DNA from: Candidatus Omnitrophota bacterium
Lineage (GTDB): Bacteria > Omnitrophota > Gorgyraeia > Gygaellales > JAQTUX01
Direction of reading: 5' to 3'
NCBI GenBank assembly: GCA_028707125.1
Contig: JAQTUX010000001.1
Coordinates: forward strand, 837,950 to 901,949
Length of the DNA: 64,000 nucleotides
Shown piece by piece: positions 52,165-62,138 of this stretch. The position numbers and the translations under genes were made by a program. The notes beneath the pieces were generated by a model. It searched no databases and was not told where the DNA came from. It worked only from the letters and a program-made list of their open reading frames with translations. Every line of letters starts with the position of its first letter. Position 1 is the stretch's first letter.

Positions 52165-53235
52165 ATGCGGGTCAAATTAAAGAATATCCTCGGTAAGGCC
52201 ATCAATTATATTCTGGGGTTGTTTTCAAACGACTTAGGTATTGACCTGGGCACGGCTACGACCCTTGTCTATGTCAAGGGCGAAGGCGTTGTGTTATGCG
52301 AGCCGTCGGTTGTGGCCATAGACAGGATAAACAGGAAGGTAAAGGCGGTCGGCGAAGAGGCCAAGAGGATGCTCGGCCGCACGCCCGGCAATATAACGGC
52401 AATAAGGCCGATGAAAGACGGCGTCATCGCTGATTTTGAGATCACCGAGGCGATGTTAAGGCATTTCATAAAGAAGGTGCACCACAGGAAGGTGCTGGTG
52501 AGGCCGAGGATGGTAATAGCCATCCCTTCCGGCATTACTGAGGTTGAAAAAAGAGCGGTCAAGGATTCGGCTGAGAGGGCGGGCGCCAGGGAGGTCTATC
52601 TGGTAGAGGAGCCGGTCGCGGCGGCCATAGGCGTGGGTATGCCCATACAGGAACCGATAGCCAATATGATAATAGATATCGGCGGCGGCACCACCGAGAT
52701 CGCGGTCATTTCCTTAAAAGGCATCGTGTTCTCAAAATCAATAAGGATAGGCGGGGATGAAATGGACCTTGCCATTACCGAATATCTCAAGAAGACATAT
52801 AATGTTATGACGGGCGAGCGCACCGCGGAGAATATCAAGATAAAGATCGGTTCCGCATACGCGCTTGACGAAGAATTGACCATGGAAGTCAAGGGCAGGG
52901 ACCTGGTAGCAGGGCTGCCCAAGACCATAAATATAACCTCTGAAGAGATCAGAGACGCCTTGCAGGAGCCGGTCAGGGCGATACTTGAGGCGGCTAAGGT
53001 CGCCCTTGAAAGAACGCCCCCCGAATTGTCGGCCGATCTGATAGAGCACGGCATAGTTATGGCCGGCGGCGGGTCGCTGCTTCGCGGCCTTGATAGATTG
53101 ATCGCGGATGAGACAGGCCTGCCTGTTCATGTCGCTGACGACCCGCTCACCGCGGTGGCTCTGGGAACGGGCAAGGTTTTGACCGAACTGCGTTATTTGA
53201 AGGAAGTGACCGTCCGCTCCAAGTCAGAGTTATAA
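52165..53235 (+). CDS. mreB: Rod-shape actin MreB
   Basis: MreB filaments position the elongasome along the lateral wall. The 356-aa actin fold has [19 protein letters not shown]-binding motifs [13 protein letters not shown] and [12 protein letters not shown], and the conserved [12 protein letters not shown]. The short hydrophobic start ([14 protein letters not shown]) may help membrane binding. First gene of mreBCD-mrdA-rodA; RodZ-like adaptor is at 2262. Confidence 0.96.
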   Translation: MRVKLKNILGKAINYILGLFSNDLGIDLGTATTLVYVKGEGVVLCEPSVVAIDRINRKVKAVGEEAKRMLGRTPGNITAIRPMKDGVIADFEITEAMLRHFIKKVHHRKVLVRPRMVIAIPSGITEVEKRAVKDSAERAGAREVYLVEEPVAAAIGVGMPIQEPIANMIIDIGGGTTEIAVISLKGIVFSKSIRIGGDEMDLAITEYLKKTYNVMTGERTAENIKIKIGSAYALDEELTMEVKGRDLVAGLPKTINITSEEIRDALQEPVRAILEAAKVALERTPPELSADLIEHGIVMAGGGSLLRGLDRLIADETGLPVHVADDPLTAVALGTGKVLTELRYLKEVTVRSKSEL

Positions 53236-53246
53236 CGCCTTAAGAT

Positions 53247-54020
53247 GTGTTTGGATCACGACAGAAAACCCCCTCAAAATTTATTGCTGTAATCCTTTGT
53301 TCCGCACTCCTCGCCTTATTCATCATATCCGTTAGAGCGCAGGTAAATAACATTATCAGATTGCCGTTAACCGCGGCAGACCTTATCAGCAGAGAATTCA
53401 AGGCGCTTCTCAGGTTTCACCTCAACTATAAAGAGAATATAAGATTAAGGGATGAATTGGGGCGCCTGAAAAATGAGGCGTCTCTCAAGAATGAGGCGGC
53501 CATGGAGAATGACCGGCTCAAACGGCTGCTTGATCTGAAGCTCAGCATAAAGCCGAAGATGCTGGCCGCGCGCGTTATATCCAAAGACGCCTCTAATTAT
53601 TCCTACAGTGTCGTAATTGACAGGGGCCTGGACCGCCGGCTGAAGCGGGGCATGGTCGTGCTTAACAGCCAGGGCCTGGTCGGCAGGATAGCGGAGGTCT
53701 ATAAAAAGTCAAGCAGGGTCCTGCTTATAACCGACCCGCGGCTTTCGGTGTCCACTATCGTGCAGAGGACAAGGATGCAGGCGGTCGTCTCGGGGAATCT
53801 GCGCGGCATGCTGATCATGCGTTATGTCAGCAAGGGTTCCGACCTGCAGGAAGGCGACGCGGTCATCACTTCCGGTATGACGCAAAATTATCCCAAAGGC
53901 ATAGCGGTGGGCAATATAATAGAGGCCGGCAGTGAATTCGGCGGCTTAAGCATTTACGCCGTTATCAGGCCGGCAGTTGAGTTTTCCCGGCTGGAAGAGG
54001 TGTTGGTGATGGTGGAGTGA
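53247..54020 (+). CDS. mreC: Rod-shape protein MreC
   Basis: MreC scaffolds PBP2-RodA in the periplasm. The 257-aa protein has a membrane segment (about 12-30), a coiled coil (KENIRLRDELGRLKNEAS) and the beta-domain with VISKDASNYSYSVVIDRG and LVGRIAEVYKKSSRVLLITD. The start is GTG 53247, as no ATG precedes the membrane segment. Overlaps mreD by four bases. Confidence 0.93.
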   Translation: MFGSRQKTPSKFIAVILCSALLALFIISVRAQVNNIIRLPLTAADLISREFKALLRFHLNYKENIRLRDELGRLKNEASLKNEAAMENDRLKRLLDLKLSIKPKMLAARVISKDASNYSYSVVIDRGLDRRLKRGMVVLNSQGLVGRIAEVYKKSSRVLLITDPRLSVSTIVQRTRMQAVVSGNLRGMLIMRYVSKGSDLQEGDAVITSGMTQNYPKGIAVGNIIEAGSEFGGLSIYAVIRPAVEFSRLEEVLVMVE

Positions 54021-54487
54021 AAAAGCCCGGTTTAATACTGATCATTCTCCTGCTTGCTTTTCTGCAGGCGAATATACTGGATTCTTTCCGGCTGTTCTCC
54101 TTTAAGCCGGACCTCCTGCTTGGTGTTTCGGTCTTTGCCGTCTTGAATACCTGCGGATACTGGCCGTTCATATTTGCCTTGCTTTGCGGGCTGCTAAAGG
54201 ATTCTTTGAGCTATGCCGCGTTCGGGCTGAATATCTTTTCCTTTTGCCTCATATCCGTGACTGTCACCATTTTGAACAAGGGGATGTATTTTGATTCGCA
54301 GAGCAATTACATCCCGATCGTGTTCGCCTGCGCTCTGTTCAATTCTCTGGTCAATTACGCCTATTTATTCCGGCAGTTAAGTTTACCCGCGTTTTTAAGT
54401 GTTTCTTTTGTTTCCGCGGTTTATACTACGATAGCCGCGGTCCTCATTTTCAAGTTTTTACGCGGGTTTTCCGTTAACCCGTCCTGA
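54017..54487 (+). CDS. mreD: Rod-shape protein MreD
   Basis: A 156-aa membrane protein with about five hydrophobic segments, starting at GTG 54017 within the mreC stop. MreD sequences vary, so the assignment relies on topology, LFSFKPDLLLGVSVF and LKDSLSYAAFGLNI, and on its place between mreC and mrdA. Confidence 0.85.
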   Translation: MKKPGLILIILLLAFLQANILDSFRLFSFKPDLLLGVSVFAVLNTCGYWPFIFALLCGLLKDSLSYAAFGLNIFSFCLISVTVTILNKGMYFDSQSNYIPIVFACALFNSLVNYAYLFRQLSLPAFLSVSFVSAVYTTIAAVLIFKFLRGFSVNPS

Positions 54488-54489
54488 AT

Positions 54490-56202
54490 ATGCGCGAAAG
54501 AATATTGCACATATCCGCGGCAGCCGTGTTTTCCTTCCTGCTGCTGGGGATCTTTTACACGCAGATATTAAGGGGCGGTTATTATACTAATTTAAGCAAG
54601 AGGAACTGCATAAGGGTCATACCGCAGAAGGGCGCCAGGGGCAGGATCATTGACAGGAACGGGATCGTTGTCGTGGACAACTATCTTTCTTTTGATGTCG
54701 TAGCCCTGCCGCAGGAGTTGACCGACAAGGAAAGGTCAATACCCAAACTTGCCTCCCTGATCGGCACGACCGCCGAGAATATCAAGGGCATAATAAAGAA
54801 GGATTTTACCGCGCCTTTCGCCCCCATTACTATCAAGGAAGACATACCGCAGTCAACGATGATGCTCTTAAAGGAGGCGGGCTTTGAGCTTCCCGGCATA
54901 GAGATACAGGCGCTGCCCAGGAGGCATTACCCTTTTGGCAGCGCGGCCGCTCACGCTATCGGTTACCTGGGCTATATCGACCGCAGCCGCTTCATGAAGC
55001 TCAAGGCCTACGGTTACGAGATGGAGGACATAGTCGGCTATTCCGGAGTTGAGGAGCAGTGCGAAAAATTCTTAGGCGCTGTTGACGGCGGAAAACAGAT
55101 AGAGGTTGACCATAGGGGAAGATTCGTAAGATTATTGGGTTATAAAAATGCCCGCGACGGCAAGGATGTAAAGCTCACCATAGACCTTAAGATGCAGCAG
55201 ATAGTTGAAGAGGTCCTGGCCGGGCATAAAGGGGCGATAGTGGTCATAGAGCCGAATACGGGAGAGGTCCTGGCAATGGCCAGCTTCCCCAACTTTAACC
55301 CCAATGTTTTTATTAAACGCTCCTTAAAGGCGCAATTAAAGGAGGCGTTGACCGGCCGCAGTTCTCCGCTTTTAAACCGCGCCATAGGCGGGCAATACGC
55401 TCCGGGTTCCATATTCAAGATCGTAGTGGCTGCTGCCGCGCTTGAGTTGAACAAGATAGGCCTGAATACCTCCTTCAACTGCCCCGGGTATTTTCAAGTC
55501 GGTTCGCGGGAATTCGGCTGTTGGGATACGCATGGTTGGCAGAACATAATCGCGGCGCTCACGCATTCATGCGACACGTTTTTTTATAATACCGGGCTTT
55601 TGCTCGGCGCCGACAACATAGCCGCGTATGCCGTCAAGTTCGGTATCGGCCGCCCCAGCGGCATAGACCTGCCTTATGAGCCGTCCGGCGTCCTGCCTTC
55701 GCCCATGTGGAAGAAATTGAGGCAGTTTAAGGGCTGGTATCCGGGAGATACGGTGAATCTTTCCATAGGGCAGGGAGATCTGATGATGACGCCTCTTCAG
55801 GCGGCGGTAATGACCGCGGCCATAGCCAACGGCGGGCGGCTGATAAAACCATACATTATAAGCGAGGTGGACGGGAAGGCGTTTACGCGCGGCAGATCAA
55901 CGCCTCTGTCATTGAAGAAGGAGACGATCAAGTATATCCGCAGCGGATTAAAGGGGGTCGTTGATTCCGAATCAGGCACAGCGTCCATACTTTCCGGCAT
56001 ACCCGGACTGACTGTTTCCGGCAAGACCGGCACAGCGCAGGTCGGCAGCAGGCAGCCGCACGCCTGGTTTGTGGGTTACAGCCCTCAAGAGGGCGCCAAG
56101 GCCGCCTTCTGCGTATTCCTTGAGAATGCCGGATCAAGCACATATGCCTGCGCGCTTGCCAGGACGCTGCTGGAAAGGTTCGCGAAAGAGGGGCTGCTAT
56201 GA
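54490..56202 (+). CDS. mrdA: Elongation transpeptidase PBP2 (MrdA)
   Basis: MrdA cross-links peptidoglycan during elongation with RodA. The 570-aa product has an N-terminal anchor, the pedestal with GARGRIIDRNG, and the transpeptidase motifs SIFK (Ser307-Lys310), SCD in THSCDTFFYNTG, and KTG (from Lys512) in SGKTGTAQV. Position in the rod operon separates it from FtsI (21816). It overlaps rodA by four bases. Confidence 0.94.
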   Translation: MRERILHISAAAVFSFLLLGIFYTQILRGGYYTNLSKRNCIRVIPQKGARGRIIDRNGIVVVDNYLSFDVVALPQELTDKERSIPKLASLIGTTAENIKGIIKKDFTAPFAPITIKEDIPQSTMMLLKEAGFELPGIEIQALPRRHYPFGSAAAHAIGYLGYIDRSRFMKLKAYGYEMEDIVGYSGVEEQCEKFLGAVDGGKQIEVDHRGRFVRLLGYKNARDGKDVKLTIDLKMQQIVEEVLAGHKGAIVVIEPNTGEVLAMASFPNFNPNVFIKRSLKAQLKEALTGRSSPLLNRAIGGQYAPGSIFKIVVAAAALELNKIGLNTSFNCPGYFQVGSREFGCWDTHGWQNIIAALTHSCDTFFYNTGLLLGADNIAAYAVKFGIGRPSGIDLPYEPSGVLPSPMWKKLRQFKGWYPGDTVNLSIGQGDLMMTPLQAAVMTAAIANGGRLIKPYIISEVDGKAFTRGRSTPLSLKKETIKYIRSGLKGVVDSESGTASILSGIPGLTVSGKTGTAQVGSRQPHAWFVGYSPQEGAKAAFCVFLENAGSSTYACALARTLLERFAKEGLL

Positions 56203-57296
56203 GATATCTGGCTGCCAGGACGCTGTTTGCCGTAGTCGTGATCATGCTTTTGGGCCTGCTTACTCTTTACGCTATTACAGACAGGGACGCGGATTTTCTG
56301 AAAAAACAGATCTTCCTGAAACAGCTCAATTGGGCGCTTGCCGGCATCGCGGCGATGGTTATATTTTCCAATATTCATTATATACGGCTTTGGGATTTTT
56401 CCTATCCCTTGTTCGGCGTCTCGGTATTTTTGCTTGTGCTTGTCCTGTTCAGGGGGGACGCGCGCATGGGCGCCCAGAGATGGTTTTCTTTCGGAGAGAT
56501 CAGTTTTCAGCCGTCTGAATTCACCAAGATCGCCGTTATACTCTTTTTATCTCGCTACTTCGGCAGCAAGGCGTCATTTGATACTCACGCGAAACGGCAG
56601 AATCTGTTCAATTCATTCATCCTGCCGTTTTCGGCTATCTGCGTGCCTATCGCCCTGATCTTTATTCAGCCGGACCTGGGCACGGCGATCGTGTATTTCG
56701 TCATAGTCATAGTCATGATGTTCATAACCGGTGTCAAGCTTAGATACCTGGCGATGTTTACCGGCGCGCTGCTTTTATCTTTGCCTTTGGGCTGGCATTT
56801 GCTTAAGGATTATCAGAAAGACAGGCTGCTGGTATTTATTAATCCCAATATAGACCCTTTGGGCGCCGGTTATACCATAATCCAGTCAAAGATCGCGATC
56901 GGCTCAGGGGTCCTTTTCGGCAAGGGGCTGCTCGGCAGCACGCAGAGCCAGTTGAAATTCCTTCCGGAGAGCCATACGGATTTCATCTTTGCCTCTTTCG
57001 CGGAACAGTGGGGGTTTTTAGGGTCGGCTGCGCTGATCCTGCTGTACTTTTTGATCATAAGGTTCGGGCTTCAGGTGGCGGAAAAAAACAGCGACCCCTT
57101 CGGTAAGTTCCTGGCGTACGGGATCACTTCTTTATGGGCGCTGCACGTGGCGGTAAATATAGCGATGACCGCGGGGTTCGCGCCCGTAGTCGGCATCACC
57201 CTGCCGCTTATGAGCTACGGCGGGTCATCGTTGCTGGTCAACTGCATCAGTTTAGGGATATTGTTTAATATAAGTAAAAATAGAGCGGTGTTTTGA
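56199..57296 (+). CDS. rodA: Rod-shape SEDS glycosyltransferase RodA
   Basis: RodA polymerises lateral-wall glycan strands. The 365-aa SEDS protein has about ten membrane helices with MGAQRWFSFGEISFQPSEF, IQPDLGTAIVYF, DPLGAGYTIIQSKIAIGSG, SHTDFIFASFAEQWG and LPLMSYGGSSLLV. It ends the mreB operon proper and overlaps the radical SAM gene's ATG (TGATG). Confidence 0.94.
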   Translation: MRYLAARTLFAVVVIMLLGLLTLYAITDRDADFLKKQIFLKQLNWALAGIAAMVIFSNIHYIRLWDFSYPLFGVSVFLLVLVLFRGDARMGAQRWFSFGEISFQPSEFTKIAVILFLSRYFGSKASFDTHAKRQNLFNSFILPFSAICVPIALIFIQPDLGTAIVYFVIVIVMMFITGVKLRYLAMFTGALLLSLPLGWHLLKDYQKDRLLVFINPNIDPLGAGYTIIQSKIAIGSGVLFGKGLLGSTQSQLKFLPESHTDFIFASFAEQWGFLGSAALILLYFLIIRFGLQVAEKNSDPFGKFLAYGITSLWALHVAVNIAMTAGFAPVVGITLPLMSYGGSSLLVNCISLGILFNISKNRAVF

Positions 57297-59008
57297 TGGA
57301 AAATGATTATTTATTAAATGTGCAGCGGCCGGCGAGGTATATCGGCGGCGAATGGAACGTTCATCATAAGGACACCGCTGATGCCGATGTAAAATTCGCG
57401 CTGTGTTTTCCTGATATATATGAGATCGGCATGAGCAACCTGGGGCTGCGCGTTTTATACGATCTGCTGAACAGGCAGGATGGCGTATCGTGCGAAAGAT
57501 GCTTCTGCCCCTGGCACGATATGCGCAAGGCGATCAGGGAAAAACTATCCGAGAGCCCGTACCTGTGTTCCCTGGAATCAGCCCTGCCATTGAAAGAATT
57601 TGACATAGTCGGCTTTTCCATATCGTATGAACTTGGCTTTACCAATGTGCTTACGATGTTGTCTCTCGCGGGCATACCGCTTTTATCCGCGGACAGGAAT
57701 GAAGGCGGCCCTTTGGTCATTGCCGGCGGGCAGGCATCCTTGAACCCCGAACCCTTAGCCGATTTTATTGACGCCTTTATAGTCGGCGAAGGTGAAGAAG
57801 TGATCCTGGAACTGGTCCGTGAATACGAAAGGCAGAAGGGGAGAACGCGTTCGCGCGATGAATTATTGCGCTGCCTGTCGGATATTGAAGGCGTGTATGT
57901 GCCTTCTATACGCAAAGAAGGCCCCTTTTCCGTTAAGAAGCGCGTGCTTAGCGATCTTGATAGCGCGCCTTTTCCCGAGCAATGGCTTGTTCCTTATCTG
58001 CAGATAGTCCACGACAGGGTCTGTGTTGAGGTAATGCGCGGCTGCGGTAACCGCTGCCGTTTCTGCCAGGGCAGGGCGCAGTATTATCCCTATAGAGTGA
58101 AGAATGTAGATACGGCGCGTTCTCAGGTGAGGGCGGCGCTCCGTTCTTCAGGATACGAAGAATTTTCACTTTTGGGGCTTTCGGTGGGAGATCTTCCCGG
58201 ACTGGCGCGATTCATACAGTCATTGTCCGAAGAATTCAAAGATACGGGGGTGAATATATCATTGCCCTCTTTGAAGGCAAAGGATTTTCTCAAGGGCATA
58301 CCGCTTGAGTTATCTTTGGCGAGAAAGGCCACCTTGACCTTTGCCCCTGAGGCGGGGACAGAGAGGCTGCGCGGGATCATCGGCAAGGATCTTAAGATAG
58401 AGGACTTATTCAGCGTGGCTGAATCGGCATATAAAGCGGGATACCGGCATATCAAATTGTATTTTATGATCGGCCTGCCTACCGAATCCGAGGCGGACCT
58501 GGACGGCATTGCCGATCTGGCGAAGGAGATCTCAGAATTAAGGCGAAAGGCCCGCGGGGGGCCGGCCGATGTGCATTTAAGCGTCGCGACTTTTATACCT
58601 AAGCCGCATACACCTTTTCAATGGCTGGCTATGGAGGGCAAGGATTCGATCATTTCAAAACAGCGGTATTTGCGCGGCTGTATCGCCAGGCGCTCATCAA
58701 GGATAAAGTTAAGCTTTCACAATACGGATTCCGCGGTCATAGAGGCGGCGTTGTGCCGCGGCGGCAGGAATCTGGGAGCTGTTATTATGAAGGCGTGGCA
58801 GTACGGCGCCTGTTTTGACGGCTGGGATGAATTCCTGAATGTTGATGCCTGGAACAGGGCGTTTAATGATAACGGGCTGGACCTGGAAGGCCACGCGTCA
58901 AGGCCGCGGATGCTGAATGAGGCATTGCCCTGGGACCATATTGATGTGGGGATAAGCAAGGAGCTGCTTAAGAGCGAATTCAGAGAGGCGCTGGGAAGCA
59001 GCGAGTAA
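57296..59008 (+). CDS. B12-binding-domain/radical SAM protein (TIGR03960-like)
   Basis: A 570-aa protein of the family found next to rodA and rplU in many bacteria. The N-terminal part (about 30-170) is a B12-binding-like domain (FPDIYEIGMSNLGLRVLYD). The radical SAM domain has the cluster motif GCGNRCRFCQG, and later AGTERLRGI, GYRHIKLYFMIGLPTE and FIPKPHTPFQW. Substrate is not established for the family. The usual C-terminal partner domain (DUF2344 type) is not fused and not adjacent. ATG 57296 is preferred over TTG 57293. Confidence 0.85.
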   Translation: MENDYLLNVQRPARYIGGEWNVHHKDTADADVKFALCFPDIYEIGMSNLGLRVLYDLLNRQDGVSCERCFCPWHDMRKAIREKLSESPYLCSLESALPLKEFDIVGFSISYELGFTNVLTMLSLAGIPLLSADRNEGGPLVIAGGQASLNPEPLADFIDAFIVGEGEEVILELVREYERQKGRTRSRDELLRCLSDIEGVYVPSIRKEGPFSVKKRVLSDLDSAPFPEQWLVPYLQIVHDRVCVEVMRGCGNRCRFCQGRAQYYPYRVKNVDTARSQVRAALRSSGYEEFSLLGLSVGDLPGLARFIQSLSEEFKDTGVNISLPSLKAKDFLKGIPLELSLARKATLTFAPEAGTERLRGIIGKDLKIEDLFSVAESAYKAGYRHIKLYFMIGLPTESEADLDGIADLAKEISELRRKARGGPADVHLSVATFIPKPHTPFQWLAMEGKDSIISKQRYLRGCIARRSSRIKLSFHNTDSAVIEAALCRGGRNLGAVIMKAWQYGACFDGWDEFLNVDAWNRAFNDNGLDLEGHASRPRMLNEALPWDHIDVGISKELLKSEFREALGSSE

Positions 59009-59026
59009 CAAATCCACAGGAATATA

Positions 59027-59055
59027 TTGACACGCAAGTAGATGATTGAGATAAT
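59027..59055 (+). promoter_or_regulatory. Promoter of the GGDEF-pilB operon
   Basis: TTGACA (59027-59032) and GATAAT (59050-59055) with 17-base spacing lie in the 93-base gap after the radical SAM gene. It should drive the GGDEF-like gene, the GspE-N gene, both ATPases and the response regulator. Confidence 0.8.
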
Positions 59056-59101
59056 TAAAATAGCGCGTGCGCGTAAAAACGATTAAACGGGGGTGACGGA
59101 T

Positions 59102-59986
59102 ATGAAAGGGTCTGGAGGTTCGGCTTTTAATTCCATGGGCATTAAGCGCAAGATGAGGATCTCTTTCGCGCTTATGTCCATAATACCTTTGCTTATGCTG
59201 TTGAATTACATATTTCCCAACAGCGCCCTGCATTTCACTAATTCAGTATTGATCTTTTTGATCACGGTCACGCTGGTGGTCTTCGGGTTCCTTATCATAA
59301 AGCACATCGTTGATTCGGTATTCAGGGTCAGCTCCGCCGCCAAGGTAATGGCCGGCGGAGACTATAACCACAAGATACCATCATCAGAGAAGGATGAGGT
59401 GGGCGATATCAGCCAGGCGCTCAACCACCTGACCGCTGAGATACGCAAAGATGTGGATGAGTTGAGCCGGCTCTTGCAGAAGGTGAGCAAGCTTGAAATA
59501 AGGGACCCTCTGACCGGGTTGTTCAATGAGAAATATATAAGGCAGCAGCTGGATGAAGAGATCAAAAGGGCGCTTATCTATCAGCGCCCCTGCGGGTTTA
59601 TAATTTTAGAGGTTGATAATTTCGGCAGTTTCCACAAGAGTTTCGGCGATATAGCGGTGGAGGCAGTCCTGAAGAAGGCCGCCTCTTTGTTTAAAGACAG
59701 CGTTTCCAGCATTGATAAAGTTGCCAGGTTCGGCGACAACCAATTCGCGGTCGTCCTGCCGGAAAAGAATAAACGCAGCTGCCAGGAGGCGGCGGAGTAC
59801 ATCAGGAAGAAGGTTGAGTCCGCGTTCAAGGGAGAAAAGGACGAGCATCAAAGGATCACTATAAGCGCTGGGATCTCTGAAAACCCCCTGGACGGCACAA
59901 GCGCTAAGGAGCTGATAGATAAAGCGGAAGAAGCATTGGACAGGGCAAGAAACAAAGGAGGCAACCAGTGCCTTTTCGCAGAATAA
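59102..59986 (+). CDS. Membrane HAMP protein with degenerate GGDEF domain
   Basis: A 294-aa product with two hydrophobic segments (about 20-38 and 48-72), a HAMP-like linker (VFRVSSAAKVMAGGDYNHKI) and a GGDEF-type domain (DPLTGLFNEKYIRQQL, LEVDNFGSFHKSFGD). The active-site signature that should read RYGGDEF reads RFGDNQF at about 208-214, so diguanylate cyclase activity is unlikely. It may bind c-di-GMP or GTP, or act as a scaffold. ATG 59102 follows GGGGGTG with good spacing; GTG 59093 is a less likely start. It overlaps the next gene by 19 bases and heads the pilus ATPase genes. Confidence 0.82.
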   Translation: MKGSGGSAFNSMGIKRKMRISFALMSIIPLLMLLNYIFPNSALHFTNSVLIFLITVTLVVFGFLIIKHIVDSVFRVSSAAKVMAGGDYNHKIPSSEKDEVGDISQALNHLTAEIRKDVDELSRLLQKVSKLEIRDPLTGLFNEKYIRQQLDEEIKRALIYQRPCGFIILEVDNFGSFHKSFGDIAVEAVLKKAASLFKDSVSSIDKVARFGDNQFAVVLPEKNKRSCQEAAEYIRKKVESAFKGEKDEHQRITISAGISENPLDGTSAKELIDKAEEALDRARNKGGNQCLFAE

Positions 59987-60411
59987 TCCAGAAACAGCTG
60001 GGAGAGCTTCTTATTGAAAGGGGTGTTATAAGCAGCCAGCAGTTAGAAAAGGCCCTTAGCGTCCAGAAGGAAAAAGGCGGGCTCATCGGCGAGATCCTTG
60101 TTGAATCGGGATACGCCAGGGAAGAAGACATAGTCCAGGCCCTGACCGCGCAATACGGCTTTCCTTATCTGCCCCTGGCAAATTACGAGATCGCCCCTGA
60201 AGTAGTCAATGCCATACCTGAAAGGGTGGCCAGGCAGTATGCCGTTATGCCCATAGACAAAATAGGCGACAATCTCACGGTGGCAATGACAAACCCCCTT
60301 AATACCCAGGCCATAGAAGACATAGAGATGATCTCCGGATGCAATGTGCAGGTATTTGTCAGCACTGCCTCGGCGGTAAGAGAGGCGATCGATAAATACT
60401 ATAAAAAATAA
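59968..60411 (+). CDS. Stand-alone GspE/PilB N-terminal domain protein
   Basis: A 147-aa protein that consists only of the GspE/PilB N-terminal (MshEN-type) region: LGELLIERGVISSQQLEKAL, VESGYAREEDIVQALTAQYG, PERVARQYAVMPI and TVAMTNPLN. It lacks the ATPase domain entirely. MshEN domains bind c-di-GMP in some relatives. The same domain occurs at the start of the next two genes, so this may be an ancestral duplication. Start is GTG 59968 after AAAGGAGG. It ends at the TAATG overlap with the first pilB. Confidence 0.83.
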   Translation: MPFRRIIQKQLGELLIERGVISSQQLEKALSVQKEKGGLIGEILVESGYAREEDIVQALTAQYGFPYLPLANYEIAPEVVNAIPERVARQYAVMPIDKIGDNLTVAMTNPLNTQAIEDIEMISGCNVQVFVSTASAVREAIDKYYKK

Positions 60412-62138
60412 TGTCTTCATTACGCAAGATCCTCACAGACATACTCATCAAGAATAAGCTTCTTACGGATTCCGACCTGAAGGAGGCCTTAGAGATCCAG
60501 AAGAAAAGCGGAGGCGGCCTTTCGGATATCCTGGTCAGGCAAAAGTTCATTAAAGAGGACGATCTGATGATGGCGCTGAGCCAGGGTTTGGGCATGCCCC
60601 CCATAGACCTGAAAAGATTCAGGATAGACGCGGAAGTCGCCAAGATGATACCGCGGGACGTAGCCAGGCATTACCAGGTCCTGCCCATTTCCAAAACGGC
60701 GGATACGCTTACCGTAGCCATGGCCGACCCGTTGAATATATTCGCGATCGACGACATAAAGGCGCTTACCGGTTATACGATAAACCCTATCGTGGCGGAA
60801 CCCAAGGCGATACAGGCGGCATTAGACAGTGTCTATAGTTCCGCCGCGAAGGATGTGATCCGGGACATAGTCAAGGGTATTGAAGATACAAAGATAGAAC
60901 TGGTAAGCGAGAAGAAAGAAGAGTTGAGCGCGCAGGAACTCAGCCGCCTTACCCGCGAAGCGCCGGTCATAAAGATCACCAATCTTATCCTGGATGAGGC
61001 GCTGCGCCTGAAATCCTCTGATGTCCTTATAGAGCCGCTGGAGCACGATCTGCGCATACGTTTCCGTATTGACGGCGTGCTCCAGCAGTATAAATCACCG
61101 CCTAAAACAATGCATGCCTCTCTGGTTTCCAGGATAAAGGTAATGTCCGATCTGAACATTGCCGAGCACCGGCTGCCTCAGGACGGGCGCTTCAAGTTAA
61201 AGATGTCCGGCAGGGATGTTGACTTCAGGGTGTCTGTCATGCCTTCCAGTTTCGGAGAGAAAGTGGCGTTAAGGATACTGGACAGGTCTTCCGCGTCCTT
61301 TGACATGGAGAAATTGGGGCTTGACGATACAGCCATGGCGTCTTTGAAAGACGCGGCATCAAGGCCTCACGGTATGATACTTGTCTGCGGCCCTACCGGC
61401 TGCGGCAAGACCACCACGCTTTATTCTATTCTTAAATATGTGGACTCTCCCGAGAAAAATCTTGTTACAGTTGAAGACCCTGTGGAGTATCAACTGGAAG
61501 GGGTGAACCAGGTCAGCATAAGGCCGGATATAGGGCTTACATTTGCCGCGTCATTGAGGGCTATATTAAGGCAGGACCCGGACGTTATAATGATAGGCGA
61601 AATAAGGGATTTTGATACGGTGGACATAGCGATCAAAAGCGCTCTGACCGGCCACCTGGTGCTTTCCACTCTTCACACCACCACTGCCCAGGGCGCGATA
61701 GTGCGGCTTATAAATATGGGGGTTGAACCGTTCCTTTTAACGTCTTCGCTTATATGCGTAATGGCGCAGAGGCTGGTCAGGGTCGTCTGCCGCTCCTGCA
61801 AAGAGAAATACGAACTTAAGAAGGATGTCGCGAAGGCCATCGGGCTTGCGGAGCTGGATGTCAAAAAATATGATTTTGTCAAAGGCAAGGGGTGCAAGGA
61901 TTGTTTTAACAGCGGCTACAGCGGCAGGATAGCTATAGCGGAGATCATGATGCTTACGCCCGGGATACGCGGCCTGATATCAAAGAGGGCAAAGGAAGAC
62001 GACATAAAAGGATTGGCCAGAAAAGAGGGAATGCATACCTTGAGAGAAGACGGTATGCGCCTGGCAGCCGCGGGCATAACCAGTATTGAAGAGGTCTTAA
62101 GGGTGACCGCCGGGGACCAGGGCAGGGGAAATCCATGA
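60411..62138 (+). CDS. pilB: Type IV pilus / type II secretion ATPase, PilB/GspE family (1)
   Basis: PilB/GspE hexamers drive assembly of pilins at the inner membrane. The 575-aa protein has an N-terminal T2SSE_N domain (about 1-140), a second N domain (RFRIDGVLQQ), and the ATPase with GPTGCGKT at 327-334, EDPVEYQLEG and GEIRDFDTVDIA. The zinc-binding C4 is CRSCKEKY with later CKDCFNSGYSGR. The loop has Cys331 where Ser is usual. It overlaps the second ATPase gene by ATGA. Confidence 0.92.
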   Translation: MSSLRKILTDILIKNKLLTDSDLKEALEIQKKSGGGLSDILVRQKFIKEDDLMMALSQGLGMPPIDLKRFRIDAEVAKMIPRDVARHYQVLPISKTADTLTVAMADPLNIFAIDDIKALTGYTINPIVAEPKAIQAALDSVYSSAAKDVIRDIVKGIEDTKIELVSEKKEELSAQELSRLTREAPVIKITNLILDEALRLKSSDVLIEPLEHDLRIRFRIDGVLQQYKSPPKTMHASLVSRIKVMSDLNIAEHRLPQDGRFKLKMSGRDVDFRVSVMPSSFGEKVALRILDRSSASFDMEKLGLDDTAMASLKDAASRPHGMILVCGPTGCGKTTTLYSILKYVDSPEKNLVTVEDPVEYQLEGVNQVSIRPDIGLTFAASLRAILRQDPDVIMIGEIRDFDTVDIAIKSALTGHLVLSTLHTTTAQGAIVRLINMGVEPFLLTSSLICVMAQRLVRVVCRSCKEKYELKKDVAKAIGLAELDVKKYDFVKGKGCKDCFNSGYSGRIAIAEIMMLTPGIRGLISKRAKEDDIKGLARKEGMHTLREDGMRLAAAGITSIEEVLRVTAGDQGRGNP

